Positions 45,490 to 56,037 of a DNA stretch of 64,000 nt are shown here, one piece after another (within the stretch, counting starts at the first letter, position 1; each line of letters begins with the position of its first letter). Where the stretch lies: the NCBI GenBank assembly GCA_021234155.1, contig JAJEKV010000533.1, forward strand, positions 62,001-126,000, read 5' to 3'. This stretch comes from Isoetes taiwanensis (taxonomy: Eukaryota > Streptophyta > Lycopodiopsida > Isoetales > Isoetaceae). The notes below the pieces were generated by a model, which worked only from the letters and a program-made list of their open reading frames with translations, was not told the origin of the DNA and did no database searches. Both the position numbers and the translations under genes were made by a program.

Positions 45490-48400
45490 TTAATTAAATA
45501 CGACTTTTGTATTATTTGCAGGAGTGTTAGAATCCTTTAATATTGACAAAGGTTTAGATGGAGGTTTAGCTACAAGATAGGTATCCCTTAACAGCTCATC
45601 ATCTCCCCATCTGATATTCCCTAAGTTTTCTTTATTTATAGTATCAACATCTTCCTCACTGTCAGAAATACCCCCTGGGATGAACTCAAACATATTGTTT
45701 ATGGAGTTATCAAACAAACATTTCTTAGAACTATTTTGAAAGGGGACTTGCCTGGAAAGTTGAGCATCTTCCTCCACGTCTTGAGAATTGGAGATGATCT
45801 CGGGACTCAGGCTTTGAGGAGCTTCCTTGTTGATTTGAGAAGTCTGTCTGTCAGGTGTATCCAAAACTATATCCTTCTCTGTCATAATTTCTGTAGCTTG
45901 ATCTAGAGCAGCCTGATCTTGGTCTTGTACTATAAGACTTTGTTCTGAGCTTGTGCACAATATACCTTCTTGTAGAGTAGCCATTTCCTTCTCAATATCA
46001 GTAGAAATGGTTTGGCAGCCATAATTCACAGAAGACAGATTTATTTCCAAATCAATGAGGGGTTCAAGCTGGATTAAAGTGTTTGAGGGAGAGGGTTGAG
46101 ACAAAAGGTCTGCAGGTGTATTGGATGAGGGATGAACATGAAGATCAATCAACTGCTCATAATTTTCAGAATTCAACAATTAATTAGAATCATGGTTAGT
46201 ATTAAGATCTGCAAGTATCTGGAAATGGTTGTAGCAGAGGACCTTGTTTTCCATTTCAGTTTGCTTTGATTTATCTATCTCCAAAACGTTCTGGTTAATC
46301 CTTGTGTCCATGTCTCTATCTGAAGCTGAGGTTGGAATTATTGAATTCTCTGTCTTTGATGCAGAATTATCACTCTGGGAGGTTGAATTCTTCTTGTCTC
46401 TGATAACCAAGGTGGTCATATTTTTGAAGTTTGAGGTATGGCTTTGTCTAATTAATGAATCTCCCTTACTGCCTTGATTGAGATTCAAAGAATTTGACAG
46501 TCTAGAATTATTTAGGTTTTTGGCATCCTGAATAATTCTGTCTAGTGTGGAATGCAGATCCTCTGTTGATCTTGCATCCTGATCCATAGGAGCTTTGCCT
46601 TTATGATTGAAATCTATTTCTGAATAACTTTAATTCCAAAGGCATTTTTATTTGCATTTACTCCTGTTAAAGAACTTCTGTTTGATGTCGAGTCAGAAAT
46701 ATGAAAGCCCTGAGCATTCTTTTGTTTATCCTTTTCAATTCTGTTCTTGTGGATTCTCCTTTGAGATCCATTCACTCTTTTCCAAGCGAAAGCATTGGTA
46801 TTGCTTGGATCTTCCAGTGTAGTTGGCCCTTGAAGAACTTGTGAACTGATATTTTTATGTGCCATATTTTCTGCTGTATTTTTTATCTTATTTGCCTCAT
46901 TTGATTCCTTTGAGGGAATTGTACTCACTGTGACATCTGCTTGCTTGATGGGAGTTGTCTTACAATTTTCATACCAAAAGTGCCTGTAATCACATGTCTG
47001 GCAATGAGGAGGCAGACCTGACCATCTTAGTGATAGGATTGATTTCTGTCCAAAAGCATCAGAGAAGGGAATGGAAGTGGGAACAGGTTTGGTAAGACCA
47101 ATTTGAATGAAAGCTCGGGGAGGTCTCTCAGGGGAATATTCTGTAGAAATATATGTGCCAATGGAGTTGAATAGAATTCTGAAACAATCTTCATTCCAAT
47201 AAATTGGATTGAGCCCATGTAAAGTGGTTGATGCAATGCACAAGGACTCAAATGAAGATGTATCTAGCCTAGGATGCCATTTAAGAAAGCATATTTGAAA
47301 ACTTTCAAAAGCCAGATGACCACGGTTTAGTAAGAAGTTTGTTGTTCTGGAGTTATCACATTCAATCATAATAAATGGATAGTTTAGCCAGTACGGGTTT
47401 ATTTTTAATGGTGGTGTACAAAAATGCGAAATTTCAGCACGTCTTCGACACCTTACTTTTTTTGTGCAAGCTTGTTTGACGGGCTCAACGGGCATAATGA
47501 AGTCTGGCGACGACCATTATGACACTCCAGCGATTGGCATTTTGAGACTTAAAGCACGATCGAAGCACCAAGAATCGCAGATCATTAAGATCGGTGTACT
47601 TCCAAAATTCGTCAGTGATCAACCTGGTCTGGTGAAATGAGCATTATGACGTTCAAACGATGAGCATTTTGAAATTCGAAGCAGGATTGAAGCACCAAAA
47701 AATCACAGAATGACGGCATAGCCGCACTTCCGAAAATCGTTAGTGATAAACGCAAATCCGAGGGCCATCATTTTTTGATGGGTGATGAAAATCTCTGACG
47801 TGCTGTTGAAGTTCAACTTGAAGGGCTATCAGCACTTTATCAGCACCTTATGTCGCGACGTGCTAAATTGTACACCACTATTAAAAATAGACCCGTACAT
47901 GGCTTTGATGAGAATGCCTTTCTGAAGGTTTTGGCAGAAGGTCCAAAGTTTTTCAAGATTGATTCCACATTTATTAACCTTGACTAGAACAGCTGTGTCT
48001 ATCAGAGTTGACATCTTAGCATGAACAGAAGGGAGATTTAAAGAAATACCATGGTACAAAGCTTGTTTGTTCCCTTCATCAGCTCGGGCCTCCAGTAAAG
48101 CAGCATCCAAGGCATTGTCACTATAGACATCTCTGACAGGTTTCGAAACTCCATATGGCATGTGAATTTGAGTAGAAGGATGCAGAAATGGGAGTCAACC
48201 ATAAAGATCAGAATCCTTTGACAGATTATCCCAAACAGGAACCTTCTGAGTTCTAGGATGCATGATCTGATTATCAGAGAGAAGGTTAGAGAAATCTCCA
48301 AAAATCAGACAATTTTTTGGGTTTTCTTGAAAAAGTCTTAACTGGTGAAGCAAAATCGGCCGATTTCAGAGTCTCCTAGTTGAGCAAAATCGTGGAGAAA

Positions 48401-48936
48401 AGCAAGGAATTTAGGGCTAAAATTGTCTTTAATATCCATGAAAAAGGCTCAGGAGTTTATAGCAGAGACACGTGAGAAGAATGGAAAAAGAGGAGGGAAA
48501 AATAATTCAAGAAGGTGGAAGAAAGAAACTAAAAGGGAAAGCTAAATGGATCTAAATCAATTCTATCACGAAGAGATCAAAGAAACCGTCCTCATTGTCC
48601 AAATTCTGCATCATTGTATAATTTAACTGTCAATTTTGTGTCTGTCCAGTCACAATTTACTCGAAAAATAGCAGAGGCCTCTGTGTTTTTGTTCCCAATG
48701 AATTCTTCTAACCAAGATTGGATGATTTCAACTTCGAATTCTTCACAGCTCGGCACAAATGAGTATTCTGAATGGAAATTTTCTTCTAGGAACAGTTTTT
48801 GTGTGACCAAAGATTGCCAAAGTTGAGAAGCAGATCCTCTTAAATGGCCACAAGTTAATCTACCTCTGTCTTGGAGGATTACAAAGAAATTTGTATCCAT
48901 CTGATGGTGAATTGGCAGGAATTCATGTGGCAGCAA
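45490..48936 (-). pseudogene. LINE ORF1 (unit B), better preserved copy
   Basis: Here the frame from 47495 to 46614 is continuous for 293 codons. It carries the DUF4283-like region after the MITE and the zinc knuckle CQTCDYRHFWYENC (CX2CX4HX4C, near 46998-46957), then a lysine- and asparagine-rich stretch. Further frames at 46587-46180 (135 aa) and 46179-45490 (229 aa) continue in the same order, separated by single stops. The N-terminal parts lie at 48936-48592 and 48161-47895. In unit A the zinc knuckle region is disrupted only by changes near CAG/CTG sites. Confidence 0.82.
47395..47894. mobile_element. 500-bp MITE inside LINE ORF1 (unit B), TSD GTAC
   Basis: Duplicate of the element at 31711-32211, with GTAC at 47391-47394 and 47895-47898. 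It was present before the segmental duplication. Confidence 0.85.
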
Positions 48937-49555
48937 CCTCGGATTGCTAGCCTCTACATGGCTAGCAAGGATTTTGGATTGAATTGGATGCTAGAGAAGC
49001 ACATTTTTCAAAAAACATGCAAGAAAGGGATGCAAACTGAAAAATTCACTAGAGGACAAAAAATCCAAGAAAATAGGCACTCGAGCATTTTCCAGCCCTT
49101 AGCCTTTCTCGTGCTCAAGCTTTGCCTTGAAGCCATGCTAAAAAAGGACTCGTGGGCCGAATTCCAAAAGGTATTTGTCCAAAATACCTGTATTTGTGGA
49201 ACACTTAAAAGGATCTATTTTGAAATGAGCTTGTTCCGATCTTTTGGGGGTGTAGGCTTCTTATTGCCAATGTAAAGTTTTCCAAAAGATCCTTTTTGTT
49301 TCTTCAAAAGTTACAATTGAGGTTATTGTATTTTGATCCTGACTGAAGACCTTGACTTACTCTGATCCTGACTGAAGACCTTGACTATTCTTGAAGTTCT
49401 GGTTTTTTATATAAATTTTGAAAAAACTTTGCCAAGCTTGCCTATATACATAACTCTATTATATTCTGATTTGCCTATATCTCTAGGCAGTCGAATTATA
49501 TTGTATGTTTTTCCTTAATTAATGAAAAAATCATCTCGTACCTTCAAAAAAAAAA

Positions 49556-52500
49556 CCCCCTCGAAGATTCGCTTAAATTTCACCTAAGAGTCTCTTATTC
49601 TGGCGATGCTAAACATCGATGACTTTCAAGGAATAGAATCTTAGACCATAAGAATTAGATGGCGGACATCTTTAAGATCAAGACTCTTAAGTCTAAATCT
49701 AGGCCAGTAATTATGGCACGGCCAAGTAATTAGCAACACCAAAGGAACAAGAGTCAAGTTCGACATCAACCTTAAGCGGAGCAAAGTAGAGCATCGGCAC
49801 CAAATCAGGTACCTTGGCAAGTATGACCTCATAATAGGCATGGAATATTAAAGCCGGCTAAGGCAATAATTGATTATCATAAGCAAGAGATGTTTATCCC
49901 GGCACCAAAGGGCAAGTACCTTATAATTAAAGTAAGGAAGTAATTTTGTTAAGTCTGCCCTAGGATCTTAGACGATAAGAATTATACATTGTTAAGTTTG
50001 CCCTAGGTTACCTGTGTAAGCTCAAACCTTCTCAAATGATGTCATTTCAAATGGGCCATGCTGCCATTTGAGGTGGCCTTGTGACGAGGTTGAGTGGGCT
50101 CGTGATTGTGTAAATGGATTGTAGATGGTATTATTATAAAAAGCTAGATAAATGAACAATTTGCAGATGATCATTGCCAAACCATGACTGCGTAAGGTTT
50201 TATTTCAGTGGTGGGGATATTGCAAATCTCTTATTATGAAGGCCATCCAGATGTCCTTACATAATGGAAATTGCATAGCCTCCATTTAATTTAACATGGC
50301 CATTTTTCATTTGGCCTTTGTAGACCATTTTCTATACATCAGTGCATGAAAATAATGCATCACGATATTTATATTTTTAACGCATTGGTAAATGGAATTT
50401 GTGCTACTTGACCCCTATTCTAGGTATAGTATTATTTCTAGACCAACGCCAATTGCCTGTGCCAACTGAATAGCTTGCTTTGAGAATAATTGAGAAAATC
50501 AATAACATCATCATCATGATGGAAAGTCCGTATCCAACTTATTGTACCTCTTAAGCTGCTTATCAAAGGTTAAAGGCATATTCAGCAACACAAAGTTCCA
50601 AAAATGACCATTGATCACGATATTATGCCAGAACTGTGCTTAGTCTTGAACTCTACATATACCTTTTAGCATTGAAATTATCGGGTGAGTAATCAGTAAG
50701 GATATGAACATCTGTTGTTGTACTATATCATCTAAGATTGCGTGCTTCGTATACAATCCCAATCAATAGATCTTTCACTAGCAGCATGTCAAATTTCATC
50801 CACCAATTTGACTCTTTCTTTTAAACTTGTCAGTACCTATTAAGAACATAGTAGAAAACGAGCTTTTCAATTTATCTAGTTAATCAAGAACAAAGATAAT
50901 ATTCATACTCGTACTGTCCAATAGATCAAGTGGACTAATGTGCATCATGAACAAAGGGAAAGGGATCCTTTCCATTCAAGACTTTTCCTTTAAGAGAAGT
51001 GTCTCAAAGGACAGTTGATGTTTGATTTGGTATGCCGTATGCATATAGCATAGTCTTCTACTCTGTGGTTTGGTCATGATTCTCTACTCTGTGTGCCATG
51101 ATTCATGAGAGAATAAACAATTATTCTGGGTTTTTATTAGGGCACACAAAGTTAAAGAAAAACGAATATTCCCAGGGGCCAACCAATGATGGGGAATATT
51201 AGGGGTGGCCACATGCAATCTTTAGGGCCCTCCCCTCCATATATGAATCTGATATGAGGGGATACGAGAGAGGGGAAGATCTGCAGGAACAGCTGCGGAA
51301 GAGAAGAAAACAGATGATCAGACTAAAAGTTTGGGTGCCTCCCCTATCCGATTGGAACATTGAAAGTTGGCCTCCAACATGAACCGGAGGTCTCCACCTC
51401 CATTTTTGGACGAAACTCCTTCCATTGAAACCGGAAAACTGACATGTGGCCACCCTTATTTTCCCCTAAAGAATCGGATGTTTCAAGTTTCCAACTGAAA
51501 AGTTGTATCCTCCATATTGAAAAATATATGAGAATCTTAGAACAAATTTCCATGCACTAACTGAATGGAAAAACCTCCCATCCCAAAGTTCTTCCAACAG
51601 TGGAGCCAACTGAGATTTATAGTGGAACCCAAAGATAAAAAACAAATGTTATTTTGTATTCTGTATATCATTTTGTGGGACCTTAGTGGATTAGAGAAAT
51701 ATCTGGCACGCACGTGTCGAAACATAAAGCTCCATCCAGCAAGTGGATTATGTAGTATAAAGGGCAGCAGATCTCAACGTAGAATGCACATCTCAAAATG
51801 GAAATGGAACCCGGCGTCTTCTTATTAAAGGAGGTTTGGCTATAGTGCCCGGGTCGCCGGAGTATGAAATCCGCACTGGGGCCTCAAATTTCCTTCCTAA
51901 TCTTACTAATCCACATGGAAATAATTCTTTCTAGTTGCTACTGCACTTTGGCGCAGAATTTTGCTCCTTTTTTTTGCATAGAATAGTGTATTCTGGGGCC
52001 TGGGGAATCTGGACCATGGCCTCGTCAACCATCGAATTGGTAGCCACAAAATTGGATCGCTTCTTATTTCTGAGGCAAACGAATAGTGCCATGCATATTT
52101 TCTAAGATAAGTTCTGGCGGTTCTTCTGTAGACTGTGATCTGTGACCCTTTTTCGTGGCACAGCCATAGCTATAGCTTCGCATTTTATCCCGTCTAGACT
52201 AGACCAGGCTATAAATGAGGCTAGCAAATAGCCGCCTTCATTCACGATTGAATAGATCCTTGATGGGATCCTTTTTCCTATTATAGCTTAGCTCAAATCC
52301 TAGCTATAGAGATGTAGAACTTCAAGCAGAAGCGTCTTCTTGACTGAGGCGTACATTCATCTAAGATCAAGAACTTTTTTACCAGGAGAAGGAAAGATTT
52401 GAAAATCGAGGGGGAAGTAGGTTTCCCAATGAATGAAACCGAGAGTTTTTTTGGTTTTTTGGGGTTGAAACTTTAAGGGCCGTTGGATTTGGTTTTTTGT

Positions 52501-52656
52501 GGACAATGGTCTGTTGTTGACGGCATGATTTGGGAGCAACGAAATTGCAAGTGACACTTTCCTCGTACAGAGGACGTTTGGCGTTGAGTAGGTGTTGGAT
52601 CTCAGGCCTGGCCAGATTCGGCTGGGTAGGCTCTTGCCTAGCAGGAATTCGGCCCG
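49556..52656. other. Non-coding part of unit B and right flank
   Basis: To 52266 this repeats 33869-36579. The sequence after 52266 is the single-copy right flank of the duplicated segment. Only short frames of chance quality occur up to 52656. Confidence 0.45.
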
Positions 52657-54318
52657 ATGGGCTACGCTTGGCATGGATTGAGCGATTTTGTTGGAACCAG
52701 GTTCTACTTGAAGATGCATGGATGCAAGGCCATAGTTCTTGTCTGTTTTCTGCGGAATGGCATGCCGAGCAACCAAGGGTCTAGCGAAGGTGACAGAGGT
52801 ATATTTCAGTCTGTGTCAATGCTGAAAAAACTTGCTAGAGGTGTTAGGTCTGGGCAGGGCATGCATGAGTGTGTGGATGAGGAGGGTCGACCTCCTGAGA
52901 GCAGCAGCGCTGGAGCTGCAAGGCCCAGGGGCAGCATGAATCGGCTGGCTCCCAATGATTTCCTGAGCCTTGAGTCACATCGGGTTTTCCATCGTAGTGC
53001 CTTTGTAGAGGTCCCTTCTGAGATGCTGCAGCTGCCACTAGAGAGAGCTCAGTGTAACCTGAGCATTCTGGCTAATGTCTGTGAGGGTTTTGTGCCAACA
53101 AGGAAGAGAGGCAGGCCACGAAAGAATGTTGGAGTCGTAATTCATAAACAGAATGAAAGAGATGATCTTAAGAAGAGCAGACAGTTGCAAAAGGAGGAGA
53201 GCAAGAAGGTGAAACAGATGGAGAAAGAGAGGAGACAGAGGGAGAAGATGGAGGAACAAAAGAAGGTGAAGAGGTAGAAAGAGGAGAGGAAATGCATACA
53301 AAAGAAAGAGAAGGAGATGAAGAAGAATTCAGAGAAGGATGGGAAAAGCAATGTGCTCGATGTCAGCGTGACTGTGACAGTAAGCGGGTCTGACATACTT
53401 GAAGAACACTATTTGAGAGCTTGCAAATTTTTAGATTCGGATTGTTTGGCTGGCATGGTGGCAGTGGAGCGTGGCTCCGAGGTTGATCATCTCCACTTGC
53501 AATGTGTGTTTCGAGTTCCTTCAACCACGCCTGCAGTTGTGAATGTCCGATTGAGGCAAGCTCTTGATTGGACGAACCACCATCCACCTGGTGATGTCAT
53601 TCTGTGCAAGGCCTTGAAGGATACTCGTTTGCATTGCTTCAAGGGGATGCTCGGATACTGTTTAAAAGATGCAGGTAAACTTCATTATAGAAATCATATG
53701 AAATAGGTCTCCCCTGAGCAACTTCAGCGTGGCAAGATTCTGTACGCTTTGTACGGAGCTGGCGAGATCAAGCACTGTGTGGTGCTGGATAACAGGAACT
53801 TGCTTGGTCGGGCCAGTCATTTTGTCATATATCATGGGAGATGGTAAAGGACTCCCAGCCTATGCTACACAATCGCTCGAATGCTGCGAACTAGAAAATT
53901 CACCCTTTCTAGTGCCTGGGTTCTCCCTTGGAATTCCGCTCGAATCAGTTATCACAAAGTAGAGGCAGCTTGGAGGCTAACCTTGGATCCACATCATGCC
54001 TCCATCAAGGATATGCGCTGCGTGATTTATGGGCTGCCGCCAGGGAAGGAGCCAGTAGAGAAAGTGGGGAAAAGGCGCCATAGGTACTGAGACGATGCCT
54101 TGGCTTGTGCAGAATTAGATAGACTTGATGCCATGCTGGAGGAGGAAGCAAGCAGCGGTAATGAAGACAAGGATGCAGTAGACATTGTTGATTATCCAGG
54201 GGATGAAGAGTACCACGAGGAAACGCCTGCTTTCATGCCTCCTATACATGGCAGCCATCTGCCCTTTGAAGACTATATCCCTTTAAATATTATAGACCAC
54301 GGTTTTGACATTGGATAA
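52657..54318 (+). pseudogene. HUH (Rep-type) endonuclease gene, broken
   Basis: Order of parts: a leader with an AT-hook-like RKRGRPRKN (about 53104-53130); a long lysine- and glutamate-rich coiled-coil stretch (53145-53330); then the catalytic domain with motif I VSVTVTVSG (about 53364-53390), motif II HLHLQCVF (53489-53512) and motif III GYCLKDAGKLHY (53653-53688). HUH endonucleases use the two histidines to bind metal and the tyrosine (in Y-C-L-K) to nick one strand and hold it covalently. After it come LYALYGAGEIKHCVVL (about 53736-53783) and AAWRLTLDPHHASIKDM. Stops at 53275, 53704 and 53846 and a frameshift near 53850 break it. The set resembles Rep-like proteins of Replitron-type transposons. 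No helicase domain is seen. Confidence 0.7.
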
Positions 54319-54365
54319 TACGAGTTCTTCAGCTGCCCTTATGTTGTTATGTTTCATGTAACTGA

Positions 54366-54815
54366 TTGCTTGAATTTTGTGTTGCAGGCTCCCATGTTGA
54401 AGGCCCAGCCAGTGAAGGTAACATAGATGCCTCTCCTCCGCCTCCATTCTCTACGTTTATTCCCTTAGATGCAGAATCCGAGGAGAGGGACTGTGTTGAA
54501 GACTGTGCTGCTGCAATCGATGGTGCTTACTTCGATGTTGAATGGATGAAGACACAAACTTGGAGGATGGTGCATAGCCTATCTGTTAACTTGAGTAATG
54601 CGATGGATATCCTGGAGGAAGCCTTGACTGCTATTGATGATCCCCATGGAGTTGTTCCAATGCGAGATAAAAGAGTCTTTAGGGCTGAAGTAAACCATGT
54701 ACGAGCCATGCATGCGGCAGCTCCAGCAGCTAACTGCCGCTCATCCAAACACCATGCAAGCATAATGGCTTGTTCCAGTGGCTGGGTGTGCAGATCCTTT
54801 ATTGTATGTATATAA
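54366..54815 (+). pseudogene. Probable last exon or tail of the Rep-like gene
   Basis: A 149-codon frame follows a good 3' splice-site sequence (TTTTGTGTTGCAG, ending at 54387). It is acidic (DAESEERDCVEDCAA) with a hydrophobic end (GWVCRSFIVCI). I recognise no domain. Position and direction suggest it belongs to the Rep-like gene, but this is inference. Confidence 0.35.
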
Positions 54816-54989
54816 ACTTGTAGTTTTCATGTTTGTCTTCCATTTGGACGTTGCTGTTTTGGCTCTAAATGCGAATTGTCATTGGCATCTGTAATACTTT
54901 ATGCTCACGTTTCTGTTTCTGTGTTGTGCACAAACTTGTGGTATATATTCAATGTTCATATTGCTGTTTTGATCACAAGTTTCTGTTCT

Positions 54990-55172
54990 TTTGGTTGTAA
55001 TCTGGCACTAATGCCAGTTGTAATATGGCGCTAATGCCACTTGTGCCTAGCTAATGCCACATGTACAAACCACATTGTTTATGAATTGGCAATGATCATT
55101 TATGAATTGGCAATGATCCACATTGTTTATGAATTAGCAATGATCATTTATGAATTGGCAATGATCATTAGC
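54990..55172. repeat. Short tandem repeats (GCTAATGCCA and GAATTGGCAATGATC)
   Basis: GCACTAATGCCA-type units (about 55005-55062) are followed by four copies of TTTATGAATTGGCAATGATC alternating with CACATTG. They lie downstream of the Rep-like gene and may mark its original edge. From 55173 to 55814 nothing else is recognised. Confidence 0.75.
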
Positions 55173-55814
55173 ATAGAAGGCTGGGATTTTTTTTTTTAAT
55201 TTGCAAAGGAACCGATTAACATGGAGGGACCGATAAAATGGACTAGAGTGATAGAATTGAAGAAGGGTTTTAAAGATTTTCTGGATTTGGGCGCTAAAAC
55301 AGTGCCAAAAAGGATTTTTTAGTTTGAAAATGGCCGTAATGGAACAAAGCATGGAGGTTATGGCAATTATGGCACTTCACAAAGCTTTGAGAAATGTGCG
55401 CATCAATTCCGAATGGACATATTCGATTTTTGGACAATCAAGCCGAGGTCAGGAGTATATAGATCTCTCTTCTTTTTTTTATTTTTTTTTAAAGAATATA
55501 GATCTTTCTTCATTTTTTGTTTCTTTCCAAATCTGACCAATCCATGGCGCCAAATTTTGCAAAAGATTTAAAAGGTAGAATAGGATAATAGGATGCAAGG
55601 CTAGAGACTGAGACGACGAACATCACCATAAATGCATCTCGCTTTAAAATTTTTTAGCACGTGTCAACCCTTATCTACTCGGCACAAAAAAAAAATAGCA
55701 TCACAGAATTAATAGAATCAAACAAAATTTTATGTGCATTAATACGTTGTGACAAGATAAAGACAGGGGGCGTGCAATAAGGTTCAAAAATACAAATACT
55801 TAGAACTCCCAACT

Positions 55815-55998
55815 AGGAACATATAGAATTAGAACTTAGAACATATAGAATTAGAACTTTTGTTAAATTCCAATTCAATCCACTCAAGAGCTCCTTCTAA
55901 TCCACTAGGAACATATAGAATTAGAACTTAGAACATATAGAATTAGAACTTTTGTTAAATTCCAATTCAATCCACTCAAGAGCTCCTTCTAATCCACT
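55815..55998. repeat. Perfect 92-bp tandem duplication
   Basis: Copies at 55815-55906 and 55907-55998 are identical. Each has an internal repeat of ACATATAGAATTAGAACTTA. They begin 40 bp beyond the ferritin stop codon, probably in its 3' untranslated region. Confidence 0.95.
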
Positions 55999-56037
55999 AT
56001 AGCCTCCTAGAGTTAAATTCTAATCTACTCTGGACTC

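Larger units (their letters stand above)
45482..49555. mobile_element. LINE copy in unit B with inverted ORF1 part
   Basis: This is the duplicate of the LINE at 29797-33868, with ORF1 on the minus strand and the 3' end with poly(A) at 49546-49555 on the plus strand. It came from the segmental duplication, not from a second insertion. Confidence 0.7.
36576..52266. repeat. Tandem duplication, unit B, split by a transposon
   Basis: Unit B begins at 36576, is interrupted after 36613 by an 8,617-bp element, continues at 45231 and ends at 52266. Its offset to unit A is 7,065 bp before and 15,685 bp just after the insertion. Without the insertion it is almost exactly the length of unit A. Many differences from A fall at CAG/CTG triplets. 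Confidence 0.92.

Noticed and set aside
52657-54318. Integrated plant single-stranded DNA virus Rep gene
   Set aside because: The HUH motifs fit, but there is no SF3 helicase, no coat-protein gene and no virus-type intergenic hairpin; the AT-hook and coiled-coil leader point to a cellular mobile element.
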